A program made the position numbers and the translations under genes. 64,000 nt of DNA from Methylomonas sp. UP202 (lineage in GTDB: Bacteria; Pseudomonadota; Gammaproteobacteria; Methylococcales; Methylomonadaceae), in NCBI RefSeq assembly GCF_029910655.1, contig NZ_CP123897.1:682001-746000 (forward strand), in the 5' to 3' direction. The first letter of the stretch is position 1. The number at the start of each line of letters is the position of its first letter. This document shows positions 1 to 7,667 of the stretch, piece after piece. The notes under the pieces are model-generated. The model was not told the origin of the DNA and did not search any database. It was given only the letters and a program-made list of their open reading frames with translations.

Positions 1-1991
1 TCCTCGACGATCAGGATTACGCGGCCCAGCTCGGCCGAGTGCGGCGTTTCGGCGGCGGCTTCGGCCGGCGCGGAGTCCCGGTAATCCTGGCCGACGGTCA
101 GAATGAAGTCGTATAACTTGGAGACCTGTACCGGTTTGGTCAGATTGGCGGCCACGTTGGGCAGGCGGGACTGGCCGGCGGTGTTGCCCGGATTGGACAG
201 CAGGATGATTTTCAGGTCGGCCAGCGCCGGATCGTGAGCGATCAAATCCAGCCAACTCAGGTCGCCGGCGTCTTTCAGATCGACGATCGCGAATTGGTAC
301 GCCTGGTCCTGTTCGCGCGCCGAGCGCAGCATGTCGACCGCGCGAATGCCGTATTCGCTGTGGCGGTAATGGATTTGCCAATGTTCCAGGGTCTGGGTCA
401 GGAATTGGCGCATCTTGGCGTTTTCGGAAATTACTAGGACGCGCAAATTGGCGAAATAAGCCTGGCGGGCTTCCGACAACGCTTGAGTGCCGCGCGGCGC
501 CTCGAAGGGCACGGTAAACCAGAAGGTGCTGCCGCCGCCGGACTGACTGACCACGCCGATCTTGCCGCCCATCAGATTGACCAGTTGCCGACAGATCGCC
601 AGGCCCAGGCCGGCGCCTTCGTGGTGGCGGGTGCTGGAGCCGTCGGCCTGTACAAAGGCGTCGAAGATGGTTAACTGGGCGGCGGCGGAAATGCCGATGC
701 CGGTGTCGCTGACCTCGAAGCGCAGCAGATGCAGGTCGGCGCTGGCGCTTTCCACGCTAACCCGAATCGAGATTGCGCCTTGCTCGGTAAATTTCAGCGC
801 GTTCCCGACCAGATTGATCAGCACTTGCCGGACCCTGGAGGCCTCGCCATTCATCACCAACGGGATTTCGTCGGCGACGGCGTAATGGAGTTGCAGGTTT
901 TTGCGGTGAGCTTGGCCGGCCATCAATTCGACGACTTCGTCCAACGTTTCGTAAAGTACGAAATCCACCGGCTGGCGTTTCAACATACCGGCTTCGATCC
1001 GGGAAAAGTCGAGGATGTCCTCGATCAATTTCAACAATGCTTCGCCGGCGTTGCGGGCAATCATCGAATATTCGAGTTGCTTGGGCGTCAGGCCCATGTC
1101 CTGCAATAGTTCCAACATGCCCAGCACGGCGTTCAGCGGCGTGCGCAATTCGTGGCTGACGTTGGCGGCGAATTCGCCTTTCAATCTCGCCGATTCCAGT
1201 GCGGTGTCGCGGGCGCGTTCCAACTGTTTTTCGCGGGTTTCCAATACTTCCATCATCGTATTGAAGGCGCTACCCATATCGGTGATGTCGCGCGGGCCCT
1301 GTAATTTGGCTCGGACGTTTTTCGCGCCGGCCGATGCCTTGCCCATTTGCTTGGCCAGAAGTTGGATCGGCAGGGTCAGGCGGCGGGTCATCGCCAGCAG
1401 GAACACGAAAAACAGCATGGCCGCGCCGCCCGAGACCAGCAGCGTCGCCCAGAGTATCTGTTTTTTCATCACGTTCAGCGAGTGTTTGCCCTGGGCTAGG
1501 CGCACGTAACCGATCAACTCCGGTTCGGCTTGGGCCTCGAACGGCGACGCGTCCTGGTCGCCGCCGCGCGCGAACACTGGCGCCGCGAAATACCAGGCTT
1601 GATCGGTTTCCTGGATCAGACGCAGGTCGTCCGGCCAGCCGGACGCGGCCCCGCCGTCGGGCAGCGTGGTGTCGCCGCGCTCGAACAAGGCTTGCTGGGC
1701 GGTGTTGAAAATCGCAACCCCGCGTACGTCCGGAAACGACAGAAATCGCCGGGCCGGCTCCTCGGCGTTTTCCTTGCTGGCGTAGAGCAAGGCCAGAGCG
1801 CTTTGGGCGGCGAAGGCTTCGGTGGATTGGCGGCCCTGGGCGAGCCATTGATCGCGGACGATGCGATAGGACAGGGTCGAAATGCCGAACGAGGACAGTA
1901 GCGAGATCGCCAGCAGCCCGACGGTAAAGGTGACCGTCAGTTGTTGTAAAAAACTCGCTCCCCGCAGGCGTGGCCTCGATCGCTGCTTCAT
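1..1991 (-). CDS. Hybrid sensor histidine kinase, BarA-like (3' end outside window)
   Basis: Reading leftward from ATG 1991, an open frame runs off the left edge without a stop. In order it shows a membrane segment near residues 16-38, a periplasmic region of about 135 residues, a second membrane segment near 177-200, a HAMP linker, and a HisKA domain with NVSHELRTP (phospho-acceptor His near 279). The HATPase boxes follow (NLVGNALKFTE, DTGIGI, GAGLGLAIC). A first receiver domain at about 515-630 keeps its Asp (AIVD) and Lys (LTKP). A second receiver begins at the edge with VILIVED. Known for the family: autophosphorylation and phosphorelay to a response regulator. The start lies 6 bp after the stop of the periplasmic binding protein, so the two are probably co-transcribed. 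Inference: the binding protein may present ligand to the periplasmic sensor region. Confidence 0.9.
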   Translation of the reverse strand, partial: MKQRSRPRLRGASFLQQLTVTFTVGLLAISLLSSFGISTLSYRIVRDQWLAQGRQSTEAFAAQSALALLYASKENAEEPARRFLSFPDVRGVAIFNTAQQALFERGDTTLPDGGAASGWPDDLRLIQETDQAWYFAAPVFARGGDQDASPFEAQAEPELIGYVRLAQGKHSLNVMKKQILWATLLVSGGAAMLFFVFLLAMTRRLTLPIQLLAKQMGKASAGAKNVRAKLQGPRDITDMGSAFNTMMEVLETREKQLERARDTALESARLKGEFAANVSHELRTPLNAVLGMLELLQDMGLTPKQLEYSMIARNAGEALLKLIEDILDFSRIEAGMLKRQPVDFVLYETLDEVVELMAGQAHRKNLQLHYAVADEIPLVMNGEASRVRQVLINLVGNALKFTEQGAISIRVSVESASADLHLLRFEVSDTGIGISAAAQLTIFDAFVQADGSSTRHHEGAGLGLAICRQLVNLMGGKIGVVSQSGGGSTFWFTVPFEAPRGTQALSEARQAYFANLRVLVISENAKMRQFLTQTLEHWQIHYRHSEYGIRAVDMLRSAREQDQAYQFAIVDLKDAGDLSWLDLIAHDPALADLKIILLSNPGNTAGQSRLPNVAANLTKPVQVSKLYDFILTVGQDYRDSAPAEAAAETPHSAELGRVILIVE

Positions 1992-1997
1992 TCGGGC

Positions 1998-2966
1998 TTA
2001 GGGGGTTGGGAAAACCATGGCGAATTCGCGGCGGGTCTGGCTGGAAAAACGCAGGCCTAAATGTTCGGCGGTCCGTAAGTTGACGGCGACCAGCAAATCC
2101 CTCAGCAATTTGACCGACTCGAATTTGCCGCCGGGCCTGGCTTGTTGCAAGGCCAAGCTGGCCAAGCTGCGGCCCATGCCGAAATTGTCCGGATAGAGCG
2201 AAAACAACGCGCCCTTGCGGACATGGTCGAGATTGCTGGAGAACACCACGAAGTTTTTCTCCCAGGCTTCCCGGAGCACTTCCGGCAACAGCGATTGTTC
2301 GTCCATCGCCGCGTTTTCGCGCGGTAGCCACAGCGCGATCGAGTTGTCTTTGATTTCCAGCAGGATCTGCCGGAACAGGTCCGAGGAATCGCGTAGGTTG
2401 CCGGTCGGTTGGGCCGTCAGGATCAAGTCCCTCTCCTTGGCGGCACGTTCGGCGTGTTCGATTTCCCAGGCGGTTTGGCGGGGATCGTAAATCACGGTGA
2501 CTTTTTTGATGTCCGGCACCAATTTTTTCAGATGGTCGAACATCGCTTCCGGGGCCGGCGTCAGACTGATGCCGGCCAAGCCTTGCGGTACCTCGTCCGG
2601 GCGGATCATGGTCGCGCCGATCACGACCGGAAAAGCCGCCGAGAGCGGCCTGGCCACAGCCAGTCCGGCGCGACCCAGCGTGACGACCACGTCGATCCGG
2701 TCGTTTTTCAGGGCGCCGATCAAGCGGTCGGCGGCGGTCGAGTCGCGGTCGTTGAGCAGATAGTGGCCGACCGGTTTGCCCAGTTCCTCCTCCATGCCGC
2801 GGGCGATTTCCAAAAACACCGAGCGGTAAGGTTCGCGGACATCCGGATAAACGATTGCTACCGTCGGCGTATCGGCTCGCACGATACCGGCCATCGCCGA
2901 CAAAAAGACTGCCAATAGCAGCGTGAAAATCAAACGACCGAACAAAATAACTCCTGAATAATGCAT
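1998..2966 (-). CDS. Periplasmic substrate-binding protein, ABC_sub_bind type
   Basis: The mature part (VAIVYPDVREPYRSVFLEIA onward) resembles the ABC transporter substrate-binding family PF04392, two-lobed proteins of about 300 residues. An N-terminal hydrophobic signal peptide ends near VRADTP. Two starts are possible: ATG 2966, or TTG 2945, which has AGGAG five bases upstream and gives a cleaner signal peptide; I slightly favour TTG. The frame is open further upstream to 3140, but that part overlaps the receptor gene. No permease or ATPase gene is adjacent. The neighbours are a TonB-dependent receptor upstream and a hybrid kinase 6 bp downstream, which suggests a sensing role rather than ordinary ABC uptake. 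The ligand cannot be told from sequence. Confidence 0.85.
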   Translation of the reverse strand: MHYSGVILFGRLIFTLLLAVFLSAMAGIVRADTPTVAIVYPDVREPYRSVFLEIARGMEEELGKPVGHYLLNDRDSTAADRLIGALKNDRIDVVVTLGRAGLAVARPLSAAFPVVIGATMIRPDEVPQGLAGISLTPAPEAMFDHLKKLVPDIKKVTVIYDPRQTAWEIEHAERAAKERDLILTAQPTGNLRDSSDLFRQILLEIKDNSIALWLPRENAAMDEQSLLPEVLREAWEKNFVVFSSNLDHVRKGALFSLYPDNFGMGRSLASLALQQARPGGKFESVKLLRDLLVAVNLRTAEHLGLRFSSQTRREFAMVFPTP

Positions 2967-2997
2967 GAATGAGCCAGTCGCGGCGACAATTCGTCGG

Positions 2998-5145
2998 CTA
3001 AAAGTTAACGCTGATTTCCCCGTAAAAACTGCGGGTCGCCAGCGGTAAATCGTTGGGGATGGCGGTCGGGCTGCCAACCAAGCTGGGTTCGCGGGCGCTG
3101 ACGTCAAATAGGTTGCGAACCGAGAACGCCACTTCGACATGTTTGGCCAGATTTTGCCGGCGTAGGGTCAAGTCGACCCAAGTATAGTCGGCTACCGGCT
3201 CGCGTGTGTCGCCGTAGCTGCGTTCGCGGCCGACAATCCACTTGGCTTGCGGGCTGAGCGACCAGTCAGGCAGGAATTCCCAATTGGCGCGCAAATAAAT
3301 CTGGTGATGCGGCGCATAGCCGGCATCGTGATTCAGCGCTTCGTCGCGGCTGCGTTGGTAGGCGTAATTGCCGATCAGTTTCAGACCGTCGGAGGCCTGC
3401 CATTCCGCTTCGAACTCGGTGCCGTAACCTTGTTGGGTGCCGGTGTTCCGCGCGGTGGACGTCGTCGAGCCGCTGTCCGGCACGAAGCGGATAATATCCT
3501 TCCACCAATAGTTGAAGAAGTTCAAGCCCAGGCGCAGGCTGTCGGTCGGTCGGTAGTCGAAACCCAGCTCGAGGTTTTCCATCGTTTCCGGCTTCAAGAG
3601 CGGATTGCCGAGCTGCGCCGGGTTGTTGATGATGTACATCTCCTGAAACGACGGCGCGCGGAAGGCCGAGCCGTACATCAACTTGGCGGTCAGGTTGTAG
3701 TCGGCCTCCCAGATCAACGCGGCGCGCGGATTGAAGGTGTTGCCGAAATCCGAGTAGCGGTCGTAGCGGGCGCCAGCGGTCAGCGTCCAGTCGTTGGCGA
3801 AATTCCACTGATCCTGCAAAAACAAATAGGCGACCTTGCGGTCGACTTCCGGGATAAAGGTCGATGCGGTGCCCGAAACATCGGTGAGCGGAATGCCCGG
3901 TAGCGACGGAATCGGCAGGCCGGTGGTCGGGTCGATACCGAAATTCTGACTGACTTTGGCCCGGAACAGACTGTCGTAATTGAAGCCGATACCGCTGCGT
4001 AATAAATGTTGCTGAAAACCCGTGTAAGCAATCGATTGGTTGATGCGAACATGGCGTTCCCAGACTTCCGGGTTGCCGATATAGCCGTTCGGGAAGGTGA
4101 CCGGCGCGCCGAGGCCGATCTGGCCGTTGCCGCCGATCGGCAACGTGGTGCCGGGCGGAAACAGTGTCAAATTGCGTTCGATTTCCTGGGTGGTTTCGAA
4201 ATAACTGGCTTGGGTGGTCAGATCCCAGTTATCGATATCGTCGTTATGGTAGGTGACGTCGGCATTCCAGCGGTCGCTGGCGTAGCGGTTGATCGGGTCC
4301 AGCGCCTGAGCGACGCCCGAGCCGTTACCGAAATCGCCGCGATGTTGCAGGCCGCCGCGAAACCGCCAATGACCGCGCGATAAATCGATGCGGGCGTCGA
4401 GATTGTCGCGCGACATATTGAGCGGTCCCGGTGCCAACGAGGCTTTCGGCCCCAGACCAAGACTGTCGAAATAACTTTGCAGGTCGGCATCGACGATCGA
4501 ATCCTGGCCGGCGGTCTTGTGGTATTCCAGCGCCAACGCTACGTCGAAGCCGGCCCATTCGCCGCCGTGCAGCGCCCAGCCGTCGTACGTGTCGAAGCTG
4601 CCGACCCGGCCGCCCACCTCGGTTCCCTCGATGTCTTGCCGGGTTTTGGTGATCACGTTTATGACACCGGCGAAGGCGTCGGCGCCGTAGACCGCCGAGC
4701 CGGGACCGCGCACTACTTCGATCCGAGCGACATCGCGCAGAGGCATGCCGCCCCAGGCCTCGCCTCGGCTGCCGGTATAGGAATTGGTGATCGGGATGCC
4801 GTTGACCATCATCAGCACTTGCTGATTGAACTGCGAAAAAATGCCGCGAAAGGTGTAAACCGGGTTGTAGCCTATGGTGTTGCGCTCCACGTGCAAGCCG
4901 GGAACCGTTTCCAACGCCTCGTCGATATCGGTCGCGCCAATCGACTTGATGTCTTCCGCGGTGATGACCGTCGCGATTGACGGCGCTTTGGAAATCGGCT
5001 GTTTGTAGCCGCTGGCGATGCTGACCATTTCTTCGCCGCCGTAGATTTGCGATAGGGCTTTTTCTTCTTCCTCGGTCGAAACCGGTTGCGCCGAGGGGCT
5101 TGCGCTGACGCAAACCGCGGCGAGGAAGAACAGGCGGCGATGCAT
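2998..5145 (-). CDS. TonB-dependent outer-membrane receptor
   Basis: 715 residues. A signal peptide (about 1-20) precedes a plug domain with APSIATVITAEDI, a conserved VRGPGSAVYGADAF-type segment near residues 140-160, and a long beta-barrel ending in the C-terminal Phe expected of outer-membrane barrel proteins (SVNF). AGGAG lies seven bases before ATG 5145. Plug features resemble BtuB/FecA-type receptors, which import iron chelates, cobalamin or other large ligands using TonB energy; the substrate is not deducible. It is the first gene of a three-gene cassette with a periplasmic binding protein and a hybrid sensor kinase. No anti-sigma-factor signalling domain is visible at the N-terminus. 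Confidence 0.92.
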   Translation of the reverse strand: MHRRLFFLAAVCVSASPSAQPVSTEEEEKALSQIYGGEEMVSIASGYKQPISKAPSIATVITAEDIKSIGATDIDEALETVPGLHVERNTIGYNPVYTFRGIFSQFNQQVLMMVNGIPITNSYTGSRGEAWGGMPLRDVARIEVVRGPGSAVYGADAFAGVINVITKTRQDIEGTEVGGRVGSFDTYDGWALHGGEWAGFDVALALEYHKTAGQDSIVDADLQSYFDSLGLGPKASLAPGPLNMSRDNLDARIDLSRGHWRFRGGLQHRGDFGNGSGVAQALDPINRYASDRWNADVTYHNDDIDNWDLTTQASYFETTQEIERNLTLFPPGTTLPIGGNGQIGLGAPVTFPNGYIGNPEVWERHVRINQSIAYTGFQQHLLRSGIGFNYDSLFRAKVSQNFGIDPTTGLPIPSLPGIPLTDVSGTASTFIPEVDRKVAYLFLQDQWNFANDWTLTAGARYDRYSDFGNTFNPRAALIWEADYNLTAKLMYGSAFRAPSFQEMYIINNPAQLGNPLLKPETMENLELGFDYRPTDSLRLGLNFFNYWWKDIIRFVPDSGSTTSTARNTGTQQGYGTEFEAEWQASDGLKLIGNYAYQRSRDEALNHDAGYAPHHQIYLRANWEFLPDWSLSPQAKWIVGRERSYGDTREPVADYTWVDLTLRRQNLAKHVEVAFSVRNLFDVSAREPSLVGSPTAIPNDLPLATRSFYGEISVNF

Positions 5146-5265
5146 GGTGGGCTCCTGAATGGATGTCTTGTCTTGATGGCGAAGCTCGGGTCACCGATGG
5201 GCCGGGCCGGTTGCTGAGCATACCAAGCTCGGACCATCGATTGCCAGAGATTATTGATGCGCAGT

Positions 5266-6081
5266 TTAGTCGGGCTTTGCGCGATGCCAAGTGCGACGAG
5301 GCGATCCGTCGTAAACAATGCCGTCGCACGGCGTAGGGTAGAGCGTGCCGGCCGGCCGTTCGCTGGCTTCGATATAACCGGGCGGCATCCCGGCTAGAAA
5401 CACCGGAAAGACGAACAAATACAGCTCGCGCGCGCTCATGCCCATGTCGCTGCCCAAGGCGGCGACCAGCGCGGCGTAATTCATTTTCATCCGCCAGCGG
5501 CCGTTCAACAACATTTGCTCGACCGCCAAGGCCAACTTTAGATAAGGGCCTTGGTCCAGGCCCAATGCCTTCGCCAAGGCCAACAACGGACCGATGCGTT
5601 CGTCGCCGTTGACTAGCGGCCTGCCGTAACCGCCGATGCCGCGGTGGGTGGCCAGTTCCTCGCGAATACAGGTCTCCAGATCGCCACCTTGTTCGAGTTG
5701 GCGTAACGCGCGGCTGAAAAAGTCGATCGATCGTACGAAAATGCCGCCGCCGTATATTTCTGCTTCCGATACCGCCAGGGCCGCCGCCAGACCCAGTGTC
5801 CCGGTGCTGCGGGTACTGCCGGCCAAGGCCGCGACCCGATTGTTCCAAAGCCGGACGTCGGGATAACTGGTGTAAATCCAGATCGCGTGCAGCAATTTCA
5901 GTTGGGCTGGGTCGAAGTGGCGGCCGGTGATGCCGAACACGTACAACTCCAGCCAGTCCATGTCTTTTAATTCACTCAGCAAATCGCGGCCGCGAAACAC
6001 CACGTGGCTGCCGGGGTAAAACTTGCCCATCCGGCTTTTCAAGACGCCGACATGGCGGTCGAGTAATTTTGCCCCCCTCAT
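5266..6081 (-). CDS. Citrate synthase-fold protein, degenerate active site (second of pair)
   Basis: 271 residues, the size of stand-alone citryl-CoA lyase rather than citrate synthase (about 430). By eye, family landmarks align but the three catalytic positions differ: the GPLHGGAN His region reads EIYGGGIF (His to Tyr), the GFGHRVY region reads GYGRPLV (His to Arg), and the NVDFYSG region reads KMNYAAL (Asp to Asn). The start overlaps the stop of the preceding citrate-synthase-like gene by four bases (ATGA), implying translational coupling and perhaps a heterodimer. It is the last gene of an operon with an SDR and a ThDP enzyme. Databases would probably call it citryl-CoA lyase; enzymatic activity is doubtful given the substitutions. 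A 120-base gap with no gene separates it from the TonB receptor. Confidence 0.75.
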   Translation of the reverse strand: MRGAKLLDRHVGVLKSRMGKFYPGSHVVFRGRDLLSELKDMDWLELYVFGITGRHFDPAQLKLLHAIWIYTSYPDVRLWNNRVAALAGSTRSTGTLGLAAALAVSEAEIYGGGIFVRSIDFFSRALRQLEQGGDLETCIREELATHRGIGGYGRPLVNGDERIGPLLALAKALGLDQGPYLKLALAVEQMLLNGRWRMKMNYAALVAALGSDMGMSARELYLFVFPVFLAGMPPGYIEASERPAGTLYPTPCDGIVYDGSPRRTWHRAKPD

Positions 6082-6887
6082 GCCGCTTGCTCCACCGGCG
6101 ACGTTTCCAATTCGACGACGCCGAACGGGAATTTTTTATAGCCCAGCGGCCGCTGTTCCAATGCATGCGCGGCGGCGCCCGGTAAGCGCAGAAGCAGATA
6201 CAGCATTTCGCTCTGATCCGGATCGAAGCCCAGATCGGCCAAAGCCGCCGCCGCGACGCCGGACAGCGCCAATGGCCGTCCGGCCGCCGCTTCCAGCGCC
6301 GCCAGATGGTCGTTAAGCCAGCGCAGGCGCGGACCGACCGCATAGCCCACCAAGCAGTCCAGGGTCTGTTGGACCGGTAACGACGTGCTGGAGCCGTGAT
6401 CGTCGAACCCGGACGGGTGTTCGATCGCCGGCCAGACGCTGCCCGGATCGGCGGTTAGCGACTCGGTCAGCCATCGCCGCCAGGCGTTCAAGTCGGTGCC
6501 GCAGCGCAGCCAGCCGGTCACCGCATTGTAGACTTCGCGGGCGCCGCCGGCCTGGCCGGCGCCGACCGCCAGCGCTGCCATCAACGACGAGGCGGCCGGC
6601 GAGCCGCACACCCCGCCGCACATGGCCGCATGCACGGCCGGATCGCGCGGTCCCGGATTCGCCAGCGCCAGCGCCAAACTGTCCAACAGGGCCGACTGCG
6701 CGGCAGTGGGGGCTTCCGGCATGAACAGCATGTACAACAGATCGGTCCAGCGGGCGCGGCCCAGCATTTCGCCGTAAACGTCGTAGCCTCGGCAGTAGGC
6801 GGTTCGGGTGGCGAAACGGTTGTCGGGTTCGGCTTCTTCCCGCCAGATGCGGGTGCGTATCGTCGGGATGGTTTGATCGGCGTTCAT
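6078..6887 (-). CDS. Citrate synthase-fold protein, degenerate active site (first of pair)
   Basis: Start taken at ATG 6887, with AGGAGG six bases upstream; the stop of the SDR gene (TAG) lies inside this ribosome site. 269 residues. CGGVCGSPAASSLMAALAVG followed by GQAGGAREVYNA matches the citrate synthase helix before GPLHGGANEAV, but the catalytic His is replaced (Ala or Gln). The later GFGHR-like and NVDFYSG-like regions read YAVGPRLRW and SGVAAAAL, again without His or Asp. It is therefore a shortened citrate-synthase-fold paralogue of the next gene, to which it is coupled by an ATGA overlap. The role is unknown; a CoA-thioester-binding or scaffold subunit is one possibility. The fold call is moderately sure, the function is not. 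Confidence 0.7.
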   Translation of the reverse strand: MNADQTIPTIRTRIWREEAEPDNRFATRTAYCRGYDVYGEMLGRARWTDLLYMLFMPEAPTAAQSALLDSLALALANPGPRDPAVHAAMCGGVCGSPAASSLMAALAVGAGQAGGAREVYNAVTGWLRCGTDLNAWRRWLTESLTADPGSVWPAIEHPSGFDDHGSSTSLPVQQTLDCLVGYAVGPRLRWLNDHLAALEAAAGRPLALSGVAAAALADLGFDPDQSEMLYLLLRLPGAAAHALEQRPLGYKKFPFGVVELETSPVEQAA

Positions 6888-6895
6888 AATGCCTC

Positions 6896-7654
6896 CTAGG
6901 GTAAACAAACTAAAGTGATGCCGCCGTCGACGACGATTTCTTCGCCGACGACATAGGCCGAATCGTCGGACGCCAAAAACAACGCGACCTTGGCGACCTC
7001 TTCCGGCGCGCCGAAGCGCTTGATCGGCGAGCGATCCTCGATATCGGTCTTGATGGCTTGAAACACGTCCCCCGGCAGCGGCAGGCGGTTGAAGCCTTCA
7101 GTGTCGATAGGGCCGGGATTGATTGCGTTGACCCTTACGCCTTGTCCTATTAGGGTTAAGCCCAGCGATTGCACCATCGAACGCAAGGCCGCCTTGCTGG
7201 CGGCGTACACGCTGAAATTCGGCGTGCCGCTGCGGTTGGTGATCGAAGTGGTGACGATGATGGAGGCGCCGGGTTTGAGCATCGGCAAGGCTTTTTGGAT
7301 CGTAAAAAACACGCCCTTGAAATTGACCCGCATGATCCGATCGAATTGGTCTTCGGTGGTCAGTTCCAACGGTGTCGGTTCGGCGATGCCGGCGTTGAGA
7401 AACAGAATGTCCAAGGTTGGAAAATGTTGGCCGACTTGATCCAGCAGGGCTTCGATTTCGTTCAGACAACCGGCTTCGCTGACGACGGCCAAAGTGTCGT
7501 CGCCCAATTGTTGGCGGGCGGTTTCCAGACGTTCCGGGTCCCGGCCGGTGATCGCCAGCCGGGCACCCTCCGCGAGGAACAGTTTGGCGCTGGCCAGGCC
7601 GATGCCGCTGGAGCCGCCGGTAATCAACGCGGTTTTACCGCTGAGTTTGCTCAT
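6896..7654 (-). CDS. Short-chain dehydrogenase/reductase (SDR)
   Basis: 252 residues, classical SDR length. The N-terminal dinucleotide motif TGGSSGIG (about 12-19), the NAG motif (LFLNAG), a catalytic Ser in TTSITN and YAASK (YxxxK) are all present, followed by NPGPI and a C-terminal VDGG. The GRDPER stretch after the second strand hints at NADP(H) preference, which is inference. ATG 7654 has GAGG upstream, 13 bases after the stop of the ThDP enzyme gene. Its stop overlaps the ribosome site of the next gene. The operon context suggests it reduces a keto product made by the ThDP enzyme, but the substrate is unknown. Confidence 0.9.
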   Translation of the reverse strand: MSKLSGKTALITGGSSGIGLASAKLFLAEGARLAITGRDPERLETARQQLGDDTLAVVSEAGCLNEIEALLDQVGQHFPTLDILFLNAGIAEPTPLELTTEDQFDRIMRVNFKGVFFTIQKALPMLKPGASIIVTTSITNRSGTPNFSVYAASKAALRSMVQSLGLTLIGQGVRVNAINPGPIDTEGFNRLPLPGDVFQAIKTDIEDRSPIKRFGAPEEVAKVALFLASDDSAYVVGEEIVVDGGITLVCLP

Positions 7655-7667
7655 GAAGTCGCCTCGC

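Noticed and set aside
4325-5848. 507-residue open frame opposite reading of the receptor and neighbouring genes
   Set aside because: Arg-rich, featureless shadow of the TonB receptor and citrate-synthase-like genes in another frame.
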